NCBI GenBank assembly: GCA_016789845.1 | Contig: JAEUQA010000046.1 | Location: 1-45,288, forward strand | Origin: Chromatiales bacterium | GTDB lineage: Bacteria; Pseudomonadota; Gammaproteobacteria; Steroidobacterales; GCA-2729495 | Reading direction: 5' to 3' | DNA: 45,288 nt | Shown here: piece after piece, positions 15,961 through 25,368 of the stretch | How the letters are laid out: every line of letters begins with the position of its first letter | Position numbering within the stretch: position 1 is the first letter of the stretch | The notes under the pieces: generated by a model | The model's database searches: none | Seen by the model: only the letters and a program-made list of their open reading frames with translations | Told to the model about the DNA's origin: nothing | Position numbers and translations under genes: made by a program

Positions 15961-18746
15961 CTGCCACCCGCTCCGCGTCCGCCATCGCCAAGAACCGGCC
16001 GCTGGTGGAGGACATCCGCTTCCTGGGGCGCCTGCTGGGCGAGGTGATCCGGGAGCAGGACGGTCCGGGTGCCTACGCGGTCGTGGAGCGGATCCGGCAA
16101 CTGTCCGTGGACTTCCGCCTCAAGGCGAATGCCCGGGCGGGGCACCGGCTGGATCGCCTGCTCCGGGACTTGAGCCTGGACCAGGCGGTGAGCGTAATCC
16201 GGGCCTTCAGCTACTTCTCCCACCTGGCCAACATCGCCGAGGACCGGCACTACCTCCGCCGGCGGAACATCCACGAGCGCGCGGGCCATCACCAGGACGG
16301 CTCGTTTCCACGAACGTTCGCGCGCCTGCGCCGCGCCGGCATCCGGCCGCGGGCAATCGCGGCGGCCCTCGGGCGGGCTCACGTTTCGCCGGTCCTGACC
16401 GCCCACCCCACGGAGGTCCAGCGGAAGAGCATCCTGGACGCGGAGCGGGCGGTGGCCGAACTGCTGGAGGCCCGCGACGGGCCCCTCACGCCGGAGGCCC
16501 GCGCGGAAAACGAAGGCCTGATTCGTGCCCGCATCACCCAGCTCTGGCAGACCCGCATGCTGCGCACCACCACCCTGACGGTGGCCGACGAGATCGAGAA
16601 CGCCCTCAGCTACTACCGCAGCACCTTCCTCCGGGAGATTCCCCGCCTCTACCGGGAGCTGGAGCAGGAACTGCCCGGGCAGCCCGTGGCGAGCTTCCTC
16701 CGCATGGGCGGCTGGATCGGCGGCGACCGGGACGGCAATCCGAACGTCACCAGCGACTCCCTCCGGCGGGCCCTCACGAGCCAGGCCGACGTCGCGCTCG
16801 GCCACTACCTCCAGGAAGTCCACGCGCTGGGGGCGGAATTGTCCATGTCCCTGCTGCTGGCGCCGGTCACGCCGGAGCTGGCGGCCCTCGCGGCCCGGTC
16901 CCCCGACCGGAATCCGCACCGGGAGGACGAGCCCTACCGCCGGGCCCTCACCGGCATCTATGCCCGGCTCGCCGCCACGCTGGTCCGGCTCACCGGCACG
17001 TCCAGCGGCCGGCCGGCCGTGGGCGAGGCCAGTCCCTACCCGGATGCGGAGGCCCTCGGCGCCGACCTGGCGGTGATCGAACGCTCGCTGCGGTCCCACC
17101 GGGCCGGGGCGCTGATCGGACCCCGGCTTGCACCGTTGCAGCGGGCGGTGCAGGTCTTCGGCTTTCACCTGGCCACCATCGACCTGCGCCAGAACTCGGA
17201 CCAGCACGAGGTCGTGGTGGCCGAGCTGCTCCGGGTGGCCCGGGTAGCGGCCGACTACGGCGCGCTTGGCGAGCCGGCCCGGCGCGAATTGCTCGTGGGA
17301 CTCCTGAACGACGTGCGGCCGCTGCGGGTGCCCGGCGCGCGCTATTCCGCCCGCACCCGGGGTGAGCTGGCCATCTTCGAGCTGGCCCGGGATTCCCTGG
17401 CGCGATTCGGCCGCCGGGCGATCCGGCACAGCATCGTGTCCCACACGGAAGACGTCAGCGATCTGCTGGAGGTGCTGGTCCTGCAGAAGGAGACGGGGCT
17501 GCTGCGGGGGACCCTCCGCCGGGACGCCGTCGCGGACCTGATCGTGGTACCGCTCTTCGAGACCATCGGCGACCTGCGCCGGGCCCCGGAGATCATGCAG
17601 TCGCTCTACGCGCTGCCGGGGCTCCTGCCCCTCATCCGGCGCAGCGGCGGCGAGCAGGAGGTGATGCTTGGCTATAGCGACAGCAACAAGGACGGCGGTT
17701 TCTTCACGAGCAACTGGGAGCTGTACCGGGCGGAGGTGGCCCTGTCCCAGTGGTTCGCCCCGCTGGCCCGGCGCCACGGCCTCACGCTGCGGCTCTTCCA
17801 CGGCCGGGGTGGCACGGTGGGCCGCGGGGGCGGGCCCGCCTACCAGGCCATCCTTGCCCAGCCACCCGGCACCGTGAACGGGCAGCTCCGGCTCACAGAG
17901 CAGGGGGAGGTGATCAGTTCGAAGTACGCCAACCCTGGGATTGGCCGCCGCAACCTGGAGACCCTGGTCGCCGCCACGCTGGAGGCCACGCTCCTCAAGA
18001 GCCACCGGCGCGTGCCCCCGTCCTTCCTGGAGGCGGCCGAGGCCCTGAGCGCCGCGAGCTTCCGGACTTACCGCTCGCTGGTGTACGAGACTCCCGGCTT
18101 CCTCGAGTACTTCCACGCCGCGACACCCATTGGCGAGATTGCCGCCCTGAACATCGGTTCCCGGCCGCCCTCCCGGCAGCCCCACGGCCGCGGTCTGCTG
18201 CCCATCGGGGACCTGCGGGCGATTCCCTGGAGCTTCTCCTGGGGCCAGAGTCGCGTGGGCCTGCCGGGCTGGTTCGGTTTCGGCAGCGCCGTGGAGGCCT
18301 GGCTGGATAGTGGTCCTGGCCGCCGCCGGCGTTTGGCCCTGCTCCGGCGCATGGCCCGGGAGTGGCCCTTCTTCAGTGCGCTGCTCTCCAACCTGGACAT
18401 GGTGCTGGCCAAGAGTGATCTCGGCATCGCCGCCCGGTACGCGGACCTGGCGGCGCCGCGGGCCGGGGCGCCGGCCCTCTTCAGGCTGATCCGGCAGGAG
18501 TGGCTGCGGACCACCGGGTCGCTGGCGCTGATCACCGGCCACAAGAACCGCCTGAGCGGCAATCCGGCACTGGCACGCTCCATCCAGCACCGGTTTCCCT
18601 ACATCGATCCGCTGCACCACCTGCAGATCGAGCTCCTGCGGCGTTACCGGCACCAGAAGAAGGGGCTCCGGAACTTCGACCGGCTGCGGCGGGGCATTCA
18701 CCTGTCCATCAACGGCATCGCGGCGGGGCTGCGAAACACCGGGTAA
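15957..18746 (+). CDS. ppc: Phosphoenolpyruvate carboxylase
   Basis: A 929-residue cytosolic enzyme adding bicarbonate to PEP to make oxaloacetate, the anaplerotic entry to the TCA cycle. Signatures: [13 protein letters not shown] with catalytic His150, [23 protein letters not shown] and [14 protein letters not shown]. The C-terminus is slightly unusual, ending [12 protein letters not shown] where the canonical ending is TxxGIAAGMRNTG, which keeps the family pattern. It overlaps the molybdenum hydroxylase gene by ATGA, so carboxylase translation is tied to the reductase operon. Confidence 0.96.
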   Translation: MTATRSASAIAKNRPLVEDIRFLGRLLGEVIREQDGPGAYAVVERIRQLSVDFRLKANARAGHRLDRLLRDLSLDQAVSVIRAFSYFSHLANIAEDRHYLRRRNIHERAGHHQDGSFPRTFARLRRAGIRPRAIAAALGRAHVSPVLTAHPTEVQRKSILDAERAVAELLEARDGPLTPEARAENEGLIRARITQLWQTRMLRTTTLTVADEIENALSYYRSTFLREIPRLYRELEQELPGQPVASFLRMGGWIGGDRDGNPNVTSDSLRRALTSQADVALGHYLQEVHALGAELSMSLLLAPVTPELAALAARSPDRNPHREDEPYRRALTGIYARLAATLVRLTGTSSGRPAVGEASPYPDAEALGADLAVIERSLRSHRAGALIGPRLAPLQRAVQVFGFHLATIDLRQNSDQHEVVVAELLRVARVAADYGALGEPARRELLVGLLNDVRPLRVPGARYSARTRGELAIFELARDSLARFGRRAIRHSIVSHTEDVSDLLEVLVLQKETGLLRGTLRRDAVADLIVVPLFETIGDLRRAPEIMQSLYALPGLLPLIRRSGGEQEVMLGYSDSNKDGGFFTSNWELYRAEVALSQWFAPLARRHGLTLRLFHGRGGTVGRGGGPAYQAILAQPPGTVNGQLRLTEQGEVISSKYANPGIGRRNLETLVAATLEATLLKSHRRVPPSFLEAAEALSAASFRTYRSLVYETPGFLEYFHAATPIGEIAALNIGSRPPSRQPHGRGLLPIGDLRAIPWSFSWGQSRVGLPGWFGFGSAVEAWLDSGPGRRRRLALLRRMAREWPFFSALLSNLDMVLAKSDLGIAARYADLAAPRAGAPALFRLIRQEWLRTTGSLALITGHKNRLSGNPALARSIQHRFPYIDPLHHLQIELLRRYRHQKKGLRNFDRLRRGIHLSINGIAAGLRNTG

Positions 18747-18774
18747 GGCGCGAGGCGCTGGCCCGCTACACCGC

Positions 18775-20286
18775 CTAGTCGTACCGCACGACGACCGTCT
18801 TGGTCTCGAGATAGAGGTCCAGGCTCTCGGCGCCGAACTCCCGGCCCCAGCCGGACTCCTTGAAGCCGCCGAAAGGTGCGTAGATGTCGCCGCTGCCGTG
18901 ATGGTTGATGCCGACCACGCCGGCCCGGATCGTGTTGGCGAGCTGGTGGGCTATCCGCAGGTCGCGGGTCCACACGCTGGCCACGAGGCCGAAGGCCGTG
19001 TCGTTGGCCTGGCGCGCGATGGCGGCGAGGTCGGAAGCGGCGAAACCCTGGACGCAGGTCACCGGCCCGAAGATCTCCTCGCGGACGATGCGCATGTCGC
19101 GATGGGTCCGGGTGAATACGGCGGGCTCCATGAAATATCCTGGCCCCGGGAGGCGCGCGCCACCGGTGACGAGCTCGGCACCCTCCTGGACGCCGGAGGC
19201 GACGTAGCCCTGGACCCGGTCCAGGTGCCCGGCCGAGACCAGCGGCCCGATTCGCGTGGCCGGGTCCCAGCCGGGCCCGATCTGCAGGCCCCGCGCCGCG
19301 GCGGCGACGCCCGCGACAAAGCGCTCGAGCACGTCCTCGTGGACGAACAGCCGCGAGGCGCTCTGGCAGTTCTGCCCCTGCAGGAAGAAGGCCGAACGCG
19401 CCGCCGCCTCGATCGCGCGCTCCAGGTCCGCGTCGGGGAACACGATGAACGGGTTCTTGCCGCCGAGCTCCAGCGACACGCGCTTCAGGTTGCCGGCCGC
19501 GGCCTGCAGGATCTTGCGCCCGACCTCGGACGAGCCGGTGAACGCCACCTTGTCCACGTCCGGATGGGCGGCGAGCGCGGCGCCCGCCGGTTCGCCGTAC
19601 CCGGGCACGATGTTGACGACGCCGGGCGGCACGCCGGCCTCGCGCAGGAGGTCCGCGAGGAGCAACGTGGAGAGCGGCGTCTTTTCATCGGGCTTCAGCA
19701 CCACGGTGCAGCCGGTTGCGAGCGCGGGCCCGAGCTTCATGGCGGCCATCGCCAGCGGATAGTTCCACGGTATGATCTGGCCGACGACGCCGACCGGCTC
19801 GCGGCGTGTGTAGGTCAGCGGCGGGCTGGCCGCGCCCGGCCGGCGGTCCGCCGGCAGCGTGTGGCCGCTGAGCTTGGAGGGCCAGCCGGCGTAATAGCGC
19901 AGCATCTTCACGGCCGTCGGCACGGCGAGGGCGCCTCCGGGGTTAAGTGGCATGCCGGTGTCGAGGATCTCGATCTCCGTCAGTACTTCGCTGTTCGCGG
20001 CGAGCAGGTCGGCGAGTTTCGTCAGGATCTGGCCGCGCTCGGCGGCCGTCATGCCGCGCCAGGGTCCGTCCGCGAAGGCCTCGCGGGCGGCGGCAACGGC
20101 GCGATCGATGTCCTCCCGGCCCGCCGCGGCAACGCGGGCGATGGACGCTCCGGTGGCCGGGTTGAGCACGTCGATGTCGTCGCCGCTCCGTGCATCGACC
20201 CACTCGCCGCCGATGAACAGGCGATGGCGGCGCTTCAGGAACTGCCCGGTAGCCGCGCTCATCGGGTAAGGTTGGGCATGACTCAT
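18775..20286 (-). CDS. NAD(P)-dependent aldehyde dehydrogenase
   Basis: A 503-residue aldehyde dehydrogenase. Cofactor segments are IIPWNYPLAM (171-180) and the glycine-rich FTGSSEVGRK (249-258). The general base is Glu273 (LELGGKNP) and the nucleophile is Cys307 (QGQNCQSASR). Residues after the nucleophile differ from the common CxAGSR form, so a specific substrate class (betaine, phenylacetaldehyde, vanillin) is not assigned. Start: ATG at 20286 with GGAG on its strand. It is divergent from a flavin monooxygenase gene with only 23 bp between them, suggesting joint control. Confidence 0.92.
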   Translation of the reverse strand: MSHAQPYPMSAATGQFLKRRHRLFIGGEWVDARSGDDIDVLNPATGASIARVAAAGREDIDRAVAAAREAFADGPWRGMTAAERGQILTKLADLLAANSEVLTEIEILDTGMPLNPGGALAVPTAVKMLRYYAGWPSKLSGHTLPADRRPGAASPPLTYTRREPVGVVGQIIPWNYPLAMAAMKLGPALATGCTVVLKPDEKTPLSTLLLADLLREAGVPPGVVNIVPGYGEPAGAALAAHPDVDKVAFTGSSEVGRKILQAAAGNLKRVSLELGGKNPFIVFPDADLERAIEAAARSAFFLQGQNCQSASRLFVHEDVLERFVAGVAAAARGLQIGPGWDPATRIGPLVSAGHLDRVQGYVASGVQEGAELVTGGARLPGPGYFMEPAVFTRTHRDMRIVREEIFGPVTCVQGFAASDLAAIARQANDTAFGLVASVWTRDLRIAHQLANTIRAGVVGINHHGSGDIYAPFGGFKESGWGREFGAESLDLYLETKTVVVRYD

Positions 20287-20309
20287 CTTCTGCTCCCCGG
20301 TACCGGATC

Positions 20310-21482
20310 ATGGTAAAGCAACTGCACGTCATCGTCGTCGGCGCCGGGCTCGGCGGCCTCACCGCGACGCTCGCCCTGCAGCGGGCCGGGGTCCGGGTGT
20401 CCGTCTACGAGCAGGCGGCGGCGCTCGGGGAGGCCGGCGCCGGCGTCACTATTACCCCGAACGGCGTCCACGTGCTCAATCACCTGCTGGGCGCGGACGT
20501 CGTGGGGCGCGTTGCCCGCACGCCCGCCGCCGGCGCCATCAAGCACTACAGGACCGGCGCCATCCTGGTCGAGACCAACCGGGGCAACCGCATGCAGGAG
20601 CAGTACGGCGCGGCCTACTGCCAGGCTCACCGCGCGGACCTGCACGGGGCCCTGGCAGATGCCGTGAGGGCCATGGACCCGGGCTGCATCCATCCCGGCT
20701 GCAGCTTTGGGGCGCTGACCGAGAACGGCGACGGCATCACCGCCACCTTCCGCAATGGCGTCAGCGCGACGGGCGACCTGCTCATCGGCTGCGACGGCAT
20801 CCGCTCGGCGGTGCGCCGGGCGCTCTGGGGCGACGAACAGGTGAGCTTCACGGGCTATATCGCCTGGCGCGGGCTGGTGCCCATGGACCGCCTCGACCCG
20901 GGGGTCATCGTGCCCGACTCCGCCTCCTTCGCGGGGCCGGCGCGCACCTTTGCGCGCTACAAGGTCCGGGGCGGCACATTGGTGAACTACGCCGCGTTCT
21001 CGAAGCGCGATGAGTGGGCCGAGGAGAGCTGGTCCGTGCATTCGGAGATCGCCGAGCTGCAGCGGGAATTCAGCGACTTCGCGCCGGAGGTACAGGCGAT
21101 CATCGCCGCGACGCCGCCGGAGCGCTGCTTCAAGTGGGGCCTGTTCGACCGGGAGCCCCTCGGGCAATGGACCCGCGGCCGCGCGACGCTGCTGGGCGAC
21201 GCCGCCCACCCGATGACGCCGTTCCTCGCCCAGGGCGCGGTGATGGCGATCGAGGATGGCATGGTGCTGGCGAGGGCGCTGGAGGCTGCGGCGGACTGGC
21301 GGGAGGGGCTGGCGCGCTACGAGGCGGCCCGCCGCGAGCGCGGCACCTTCGTGATGCGCGAGTCCCACGTCAATGCGCGGCGGATGTATTCCCGGGATCC
21401 GGACAATTACGGCAGCTCGTCCCACAAGACGGCCGAGTCGCTGGGGCTGTATGCCTACAACCCGCTGACGGTGCCGGTCTAG
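20310..21482 (+). CDS. FAD-dependent aromatic hydroxylase (salicylate/3-hydroxybenzoate 6-hydroxylase-like)
   Basis: A 390-residue group A flavoprotein monooxygenase. It has the FAD-binding GxGxxG at 11-16 (VGAGLGGL), the DG motif (GCDGIRSAVR) and the GD motif (LGDAAHPMTPFLAQGA). The overall pattern is that of salicylate 1-hydroxylase and 3-hydroxybenzoate 6-hydroxylase, NAD(P)H- and O2-dependent enzymes hydroxylating phenolic acids. The substrate is not determined. It is divergent from the aldehyde dehydrogenase and its TAG stop overlaps the stop of the convergent VOC gene (ctag). Confidence 0.87.
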   Translation: MVKQLHVIVVGAGLGGLTATLALQRAGVRVSVYEQAAALGEAGAGVTITPNGVHVLNHLLGADVVGRVARTPAAGAIKHYRTGAILVETNRGNRMQEQYGAAYCQAHRADLHGALADAVRAMDPGCIHPGCSFGALTENGDGITATFRNGVSATGDLLIGCDGIRSAVRRALWGDEQVSFTGYIAWRGLVPMDRLDPGVIVPDSASFAGPARTFARYKVRGGTLVNYAAFSKRDEWAEESWSVHSEIAELQREFSDFAPEVQAIIAATPPERCFKWGLFDREPLGQWTRGRATLLGDAAHPMTPFLAQGAVMAIEDGMVLARALEAAADWREGLARYEAARRERGTFVMRESHVNARRMYSRDPDNYGSSSHKTAESLGLYAYNPLTVPV

Positions 21483-21943
21483 GCGAGCGCCTGGTTGAAC
21501 TCGTAGAAGTACCCGTCCGGGTCGAACACCGAGACGCTCACGAAGTGCTTCAACTGACCGTCCGCGCCCGTCACGGACCACTCGTGGGGCTCGGAGTGGA
21601 TGTGGGAGCCGAGCTCCTTCGCGCGCCGCAGGGCCTCCCGGCAGTCATCCGAGGACAGCACGAAGGTGGGATTCCCGTAGGTCACGCTGGTGGGAATCTC
21701 AGCCGGTGCCGGCAGCGGCGGATCCACCCACTGCAGCAGCCCGATCATGCCGATGTCGGGGTGTTCGCATTTCATGATGACCAGGTGGGTTCGGTCGCCC
21801 GCCTTGCCGGCCGCCATGCCCACGCCGGAGAGCACGACCTCGCCCTCGTAGAAGCGGGTCATGCCGATGACGTGCTCGTACCAGTGGGCCGAGCGTTCGA
21901 CATCACGCACGATCAGGGTGGTGCGGCGGACGATGTTCTTCAT
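21479..21943 (-). CDS. VOC-superfamily (glyoxalase/dioxygenase-like) protein
   Basis: A 154-residue protein with two beta-alpha-beta-beta-beta halves, starting MKNIVRRTTLIVRDVERSAHWYEHVIGM and ending FDPDGYFYEFNQ, the usual VOC borders. VOC proteins include glyoxalases, extradiol dioxygenases and resistance proteins. The C-terminal Glu of YEFNQ is the usual metal ligand, but the full metal set cannot be assigned. It is convergent with the flavin monooxygenase and upstream of the divergent GPH transporter, so a role in the same catabolic segment is possible. Confidence 0.85.
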   Translation of the reverse strand: MKNIVRRTTLIVRDVERSAHWYEHVIGMTRFYEGEVVLSGVGMAAGKAGDRTHLVIMKCEHPDIGMIGLLQWVDPPLPAPAEIPTSVTYGNPTFVLSSDDCREALRRAKELGSHIHSEPHEWSVTGADGQLKHFVSVSVFDPDGYFYEFNQALA

Positions 21944-22024
21944 CAGAGGCTCCCTTTAGTCCAGCCTGCGGGGCTGGCCGGCGCTATCATGCGAGGCGTT
22001 TTGTCCTGACCACGGGATCCTAGC

Positions 22025-23344
22025 ATGCGGGTACCCACGCGCATCGCGGCCTTCTGGGGCCTTGGTGCCTTCGCCACGACGACGATGCTGAATGGCGTCT
22101 CGATCGTCCTACTGTTCTTCCTGGTTAATTTCGTCAAGATCGAGCCGGTGATCGCCGGCGGGCTGCTGTTCGCCTCCAAGATGTTCGACGCGCTCATCGA
22201 TCCGCCGATCGGCGTCCTGAGCGACCGGACCGTCAGCCGCTTCGGCCGCCGCCGGCCCTGGCTGCTCGGCGCGTCCTTCTTCTGCGGCCTGTCCTTCGCC
22301 ATGCTGTTCAACGTGCCAGCGGACGCTGGCCAGACGGGGACGTACCTGTTCCTCTCGGGCTGGCTGTTCGTCTACACGGTGGCCTACGCCGTCTTCGCCG
22401 TGCCCTACCTGGCGATGCCGGGGGAGATGACGGACGACTACCACGAGCGGTCCCGGCTGATGTCCTGGCGGACCGTGTTCATGACCTTCGGCAACCTGAT
22501 GGGGTCGGCGGTGCCGCCGGTGGTCGTGGCTGCGTTCGGCGGCGACCGGCCGGCCTACGGCCAGATGGGGGTCGTTCTCGGCCTGGTGATCTTCATCGCC
22601 ATGTTCCTGACCTTCGCGGGCACCTCGGGCGCCGCCCAGCGGGACCCCGATCCCCGGCCGCTGTCGCTGGCCGGGAACTTCCGGCTGCTGCGCGGGAACC
22701 TGCCCCTGCTGGTGCTGATGGGGACGAAGGTCCTGCTGTACATCGGCCTCGCCGCCTTCAGCGCGGTGCTCCTCTTCTTCTTCTCGAGCCTGCTGAAGAA
22801 GAGTCCCGCGGCCGTGGGTGCGTTCTTCGGCGTATTCTCGCTGGCCACCATCCTGTTCACGCCGGTCCAGCTGTGGGTGGGCCGGCGGGTGGAGAAGCGG
22901 CGGGCCTACCTGGTGTGCATGGGGGCGTATGCGCTGGGAATGTTGTCCTGGCTGCTGGCATCACCCGCGGAGCCCGACGCGGCGCTGTACGCGCGGGCGC
23001 TTTGGCTCGGCGCGTTCAACGCGGGGCTGTTCCTGTTCGGCTACTCCATGCTCGTGGACACCTACGCCTGGGACCATCAGGTGACCGGGCTGCGCCGCGA
23101 GGGCTTCCTGGCGTCGGCCATCAGCTTCGTCGAGAAGCTCTCCCTCGCCGTGGGGCCGCTCGTCATCGGCGCGCTGCTGTCGGCGATGGGCTTCGACAAG
23201 ACCCTGCCTCCGTCGGCGGACCAGTCGGCGGGCGCCGGCCAGGCCATGCTGATCGGCTTCGTCTGGATACCGGTGGGGACCCAGCTGCTCGCCATGCTGC
23301 TGCTCCGCTGGTACCGTCTGGAGTACCGCGACCTGCAGGACTGA
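22025..23344 (+). CDS. GPH-family (MelB-like) cation symporter, MFS
   Basis: A 439-residue, about 12-helix transporter of the glycoside-pentoside-hexuronide:cation symporter family. The diagnostic sequence FDALIDPPIGVLSDRT followed by GRRRPW is at about 54-76. Family members import sugars, but in steroid- and aromatic-degrading proteobacteria GPH-like proteins also accompany other catabolic genes. The substrate is unknown. A TATCAT box lies about 35 nt upstream of the ATG. The next gene starts 4 nt after its stop, so they are probably co-transcribed. Confidence 0.88.
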   Translation: MRVPTRIAAFWGLGAFATTTMLNGVSIVLLFFLVNFVKIEPVIAGGLLFASKMFDALIDPPIGVLSDRTVSRFGRRRPWLLGASFFCGLSFAMLFNVPADAGQTGTYLFLSGWLFVYTVAYAVFAVPYLAMPGEMTDDYHERSRLMSWRTVFMTFGNLMGSAVPPVVVAAFGGDRPAYGQMGVVLGLVIFIAMFLTFAGTSGAAQRDPDPRPLSLAGNFRLLRGNLPLLVLMGTKVLLYIGLAAFSAVLLFFFSSLLKKSPAAVGAFFGVFSLATILFTPVQLWVGRRVEKRRAYLVCMGAYALGMLSWLLASPAEPDAALYARALWLGAFNAGLFLFGYSMLVDTYAWDHQVTGLRREGFLASAISFVEKLSLAVGPLVIGALLSAMGFDKTLPPSADQSAGAGQAMLIGFVWIPVGTQLLAMLLLRWYRLEYRDLQD

Positions 23345-23347
23345 TCC

Positions 23348-24163
23348 ATGCTCGATCTCTTCGCTATTGGCATTGCCCTCATGCTCGTCGTTCTTGCCGC
23401 CACGTACGTCGTCCGTTTTCGCGGTCACCCCTGGGACATCTACTACCCGAAGCTCGCCTGGCTCCGGGCGGGCATCTACTTCTGCTGTTGCTACCTGCTG
23501 TCCTGGTGGACGGGGGCGATGGAGCTGCTGGTCACCAGCCCCATCGCCACCGCCCGGCAGCTCGCCGACCCGGGCTGGCAGCTCTTCACCGCCGGCGTCT
23601 ACCTGTTCATCCTGGTGGCCTACAGCGGCGTGTGGTCATACTTCACGCCGGTGTTCGAGCGGAAGAGCAATCGCCTGGTGTCCGCGTTCTTTGGCTTTCT
23701 CTGGGGGTCCAGCTCCGGCCAGCTGTTCCTCTCCATCTGGCTGCTGGTGGGCCAGGCTGGCATGCCGGCATGGGGTACCTGGATCGTCACCTTCCTCATC
23801 CTCGGCGCCTGGCAGCCGAATTGGCACAGCATCTACTGGGACCACTACATCGCCCCCGAGCACGACACGCCGATGACCCAGAAGATCAAGGCGCTGGGCT
23901 GCCACATCCCGAACCTGGCCATCGGCCTCACTCACCTGACGATGTACGAAAGCTATTTCGTCTTCGTCAGCGCCCAGGTGATCGCCTGCGTGTCGGCGGC
24001 GCTCGGCATGCGCTACCCGGCACCCTGGGTGGCGCCCAGCGCGCTCGACTATGCGCGCCGGAGCAGCGGGCGGCCGCCCCGCTGCACCGGGTACATTCCG
24101 GAGGATCCGCTGACGGACAAGTACACGCCGTTCTATCCCGGGTGGCGGGGGCCGGTACGGTAG
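23348..24163 (+). CDS. Uncharacterised polytopic membrane protein
   Basis: I do not recognise this 271-residue protein. It has about six hydrophobic segments, near residues 2-22, 39-58, 78-98, 110-135, 142-162 and 185-215. Between the fifth and sixth lies a polar stretch rich in histidine and acidic residues (NWHSIYWDHYIAPEHDTP), then CHIPNLAIGLTHLTMYE. Such a cluster of His and Asp/Glu next to membrane helices could bind a metal, as in membrane desaturases or hydroxylases, but no canonical HxxxH or HxxHH set is present. The C-terminal 50 residues are soluble and proline-rich. It is 4 nt behind the GPH symporter. Confidence 0.7.
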   Translation: MLDLFAIGIALMLVVLAATYVVRFRGHPWDIYYPKLAWLRAGIYFCCCYLLSWWTGAMELLVTSPIATARQLADPGWQLFTAGVYLFILVAYSGVWSYFTPVFERKSNRLVSAFFGFLWGSSSGQLFLSIWLLVGQAGMPAWGTWIVTFLILGAWQPNWHSIYWDHYIAPEHDTPMTQKIKALGCHIPNLAIGLTHLTMYESYFVFVSAQVIACVSAALGMRYPAPWVAPSALDYARRSSGRPPRCTGYIPEDPLTDKYTPFYPGWRGPVR

Positions 24164-24166
24164 ACT
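24161..24166 (+). promoter_or_regulatory. Candidate -10 element (TAGACT) close to a start codon
   Basis: TAGACT ends 6 nt before the ATG of the following antiporter gene. The same hexamer occurs at 41728-41733 and 44296-44301 upstream of other genes. Placed this near the start, it would give an almost leaderless mRNA. No clear -35 is visible. Confidence 0.35.
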
Positions 24167-24172
24167 GGCGGC

Positions 24173-25357
24173 ATGCCCCACGACACCACCCTCATCGCAA
24201 CCATCGCCATCAGCCTCGCCTACGCCTTTCTCGGCGGCTTCATCGCCTTCCGCCTCAAGCTGCCGCCGCTGGTCGGGTACCTGCTAGCCGGGCTTGCCGT
24301 GGGTCCTTTTACGCCGGGGTTCGTCGCGGACGCCGAACTCACCGCGCAGCTTGCGGAGATCGGCGTGATCCTGCTGATGTTCGGCGTCGGCATGCACTTC
24401 TCGGTCCGGGACCTGCTCGCGGTCCGGTCAATTGCATTGCCGGGTGCCGTCGCCCAGATCCTCGTGGCCACGGCCCTGGGCGCCGGGGTGGCCACGCTGT
24501 GGGGCTGGCCACTCGGCGCGGGCCTGGTGCTCGGCCTGGCGTTGTCCGTCGCCAGCACGGTCGTGCTGCTCCGGGCCCTGGACGACCAGGGCGTGCTCCA
24601 CAGCGATGACGGGCGAATCGCCGTGGGCTGGCTGATCGTCGAGGACCTGGTGATGGTGCTGGTGCTCGTGCTGCTGCCTCCGATCGCCGCCTCGTTGGGC
24701 GGGGCGGGCGGTACGGACACGGCTGGCCCTGGGCTCGGCACCGCGCTGGCCCTGACCCTCCTCAAGGTCGGGGCCTTCGTGGCGGTGATGCTCGTGGCCG
24801 GGCCCCGGATCCTGCCCTGGGTCCTGCAGAAGGTGGAGGACACCCGCTCACCCGAGATGTTCACGCTGGGCGTCGTGGCGATTGCCATCGGCGTGGCGTT
24901 CGGTTCTGCGCTGCTCTTTGGCGTGTCCTTCGCGCTTGGCGCCTTCTTCGCCGGTGTCGTGATCAACGAGTCCGATGCCAAGCACCGGGTGGAAAAGCGG
25001 CTCCGCCCGTTTCAGGATGCCTTTGCGGTGCTGTTCTTCGTGGCCGTCGGCATGTTGTTCGACCCGGCCATCCTCGTCGAGGAGCCGCTCCGGGTGCTGG
25101 CCGTGCTGGCCATCATCCTCGTGGGCAAGACCGTCGCCGCGATCTGCATCGTCCTCGTCCTTGGTCAGTCGCGGCGGACGGCCCTGACGGTCTCGGCGGC
25201 GCTGGCGCAGATCGGCGAGTTCTCTTTCATCCTCGCCGGGATGGGCCTGACCCTGGCGGTGCTCCCCGAGGCGGGCCTCAGCTACATCGTGGCGGGCGCG
25301 TTGCTCTCCATCACGCTCAATCCGCTGGTCTTCCGGCTGGCCACGCGCCTGGCCTGA
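24173..25357 (+). CDS. CPA2-family cation:proton antiporter (transport domain only)
   Basis: A 394-residue membrane protein with the Na+/H+ exchanger domain of the KefB/YbaL family: about 12 helices, and the conserved stretches LPPLVGYLLAGLAVGP, GVILLMFGVGMHFSV and FALGAFFAGVVINES. It stops after the transport domain and lacks the TrkA-N nucleotide-binding domain carried by the second CPA2 protein at 42442. Such short forms exist in the family. It probably exchanges Na+ or K+ for protons in the inner membrane. Start: ATG at 24173, 9 nt after the membrane-protein stop. Confidence 0.88.
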   Translation: MPHDTTLIATIAISLAYAFLGGFIAFRLKLPPLVGYLLAGLAVGPFTPGFVADAELTAQLAEIGVILLMFGVGMHFSVRDLLAVRSIALPGAVAQILVATALGAGVATLWGWPLGAGLVLGLALSVASTVVLLRALDDQGVLHSDDGRIAVGWLIVEDLVMVLVLVLLPPIAASLGGAGGTDTAGPGLGTALALTLLKVGAFVAVMLVAGPRILPWVLQKVEDTRSPEMFTLGVVAIAIGVAFGSALLFGVSFALGAFFAGVVINESDAKHRVEKRLRPFQDAFAVLFFVAVGMLFDPAILVEEPLRVLAVLAIILVGKTVAAICIVLVLGQSRRTALTVSAALAQIGEFSFILAGMGLTLAVLPEAGLSYIVAGALLSITLNPLVFRLATRLA

Positions 25358-25368
25358 GACGCCAGCTG

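Noticed and set aside
15924..18701. 925-codon minus-strand open frame
   Set aside because: Exact antisense of ppc, with composition typical of the reverse frame of a high-GC gene.
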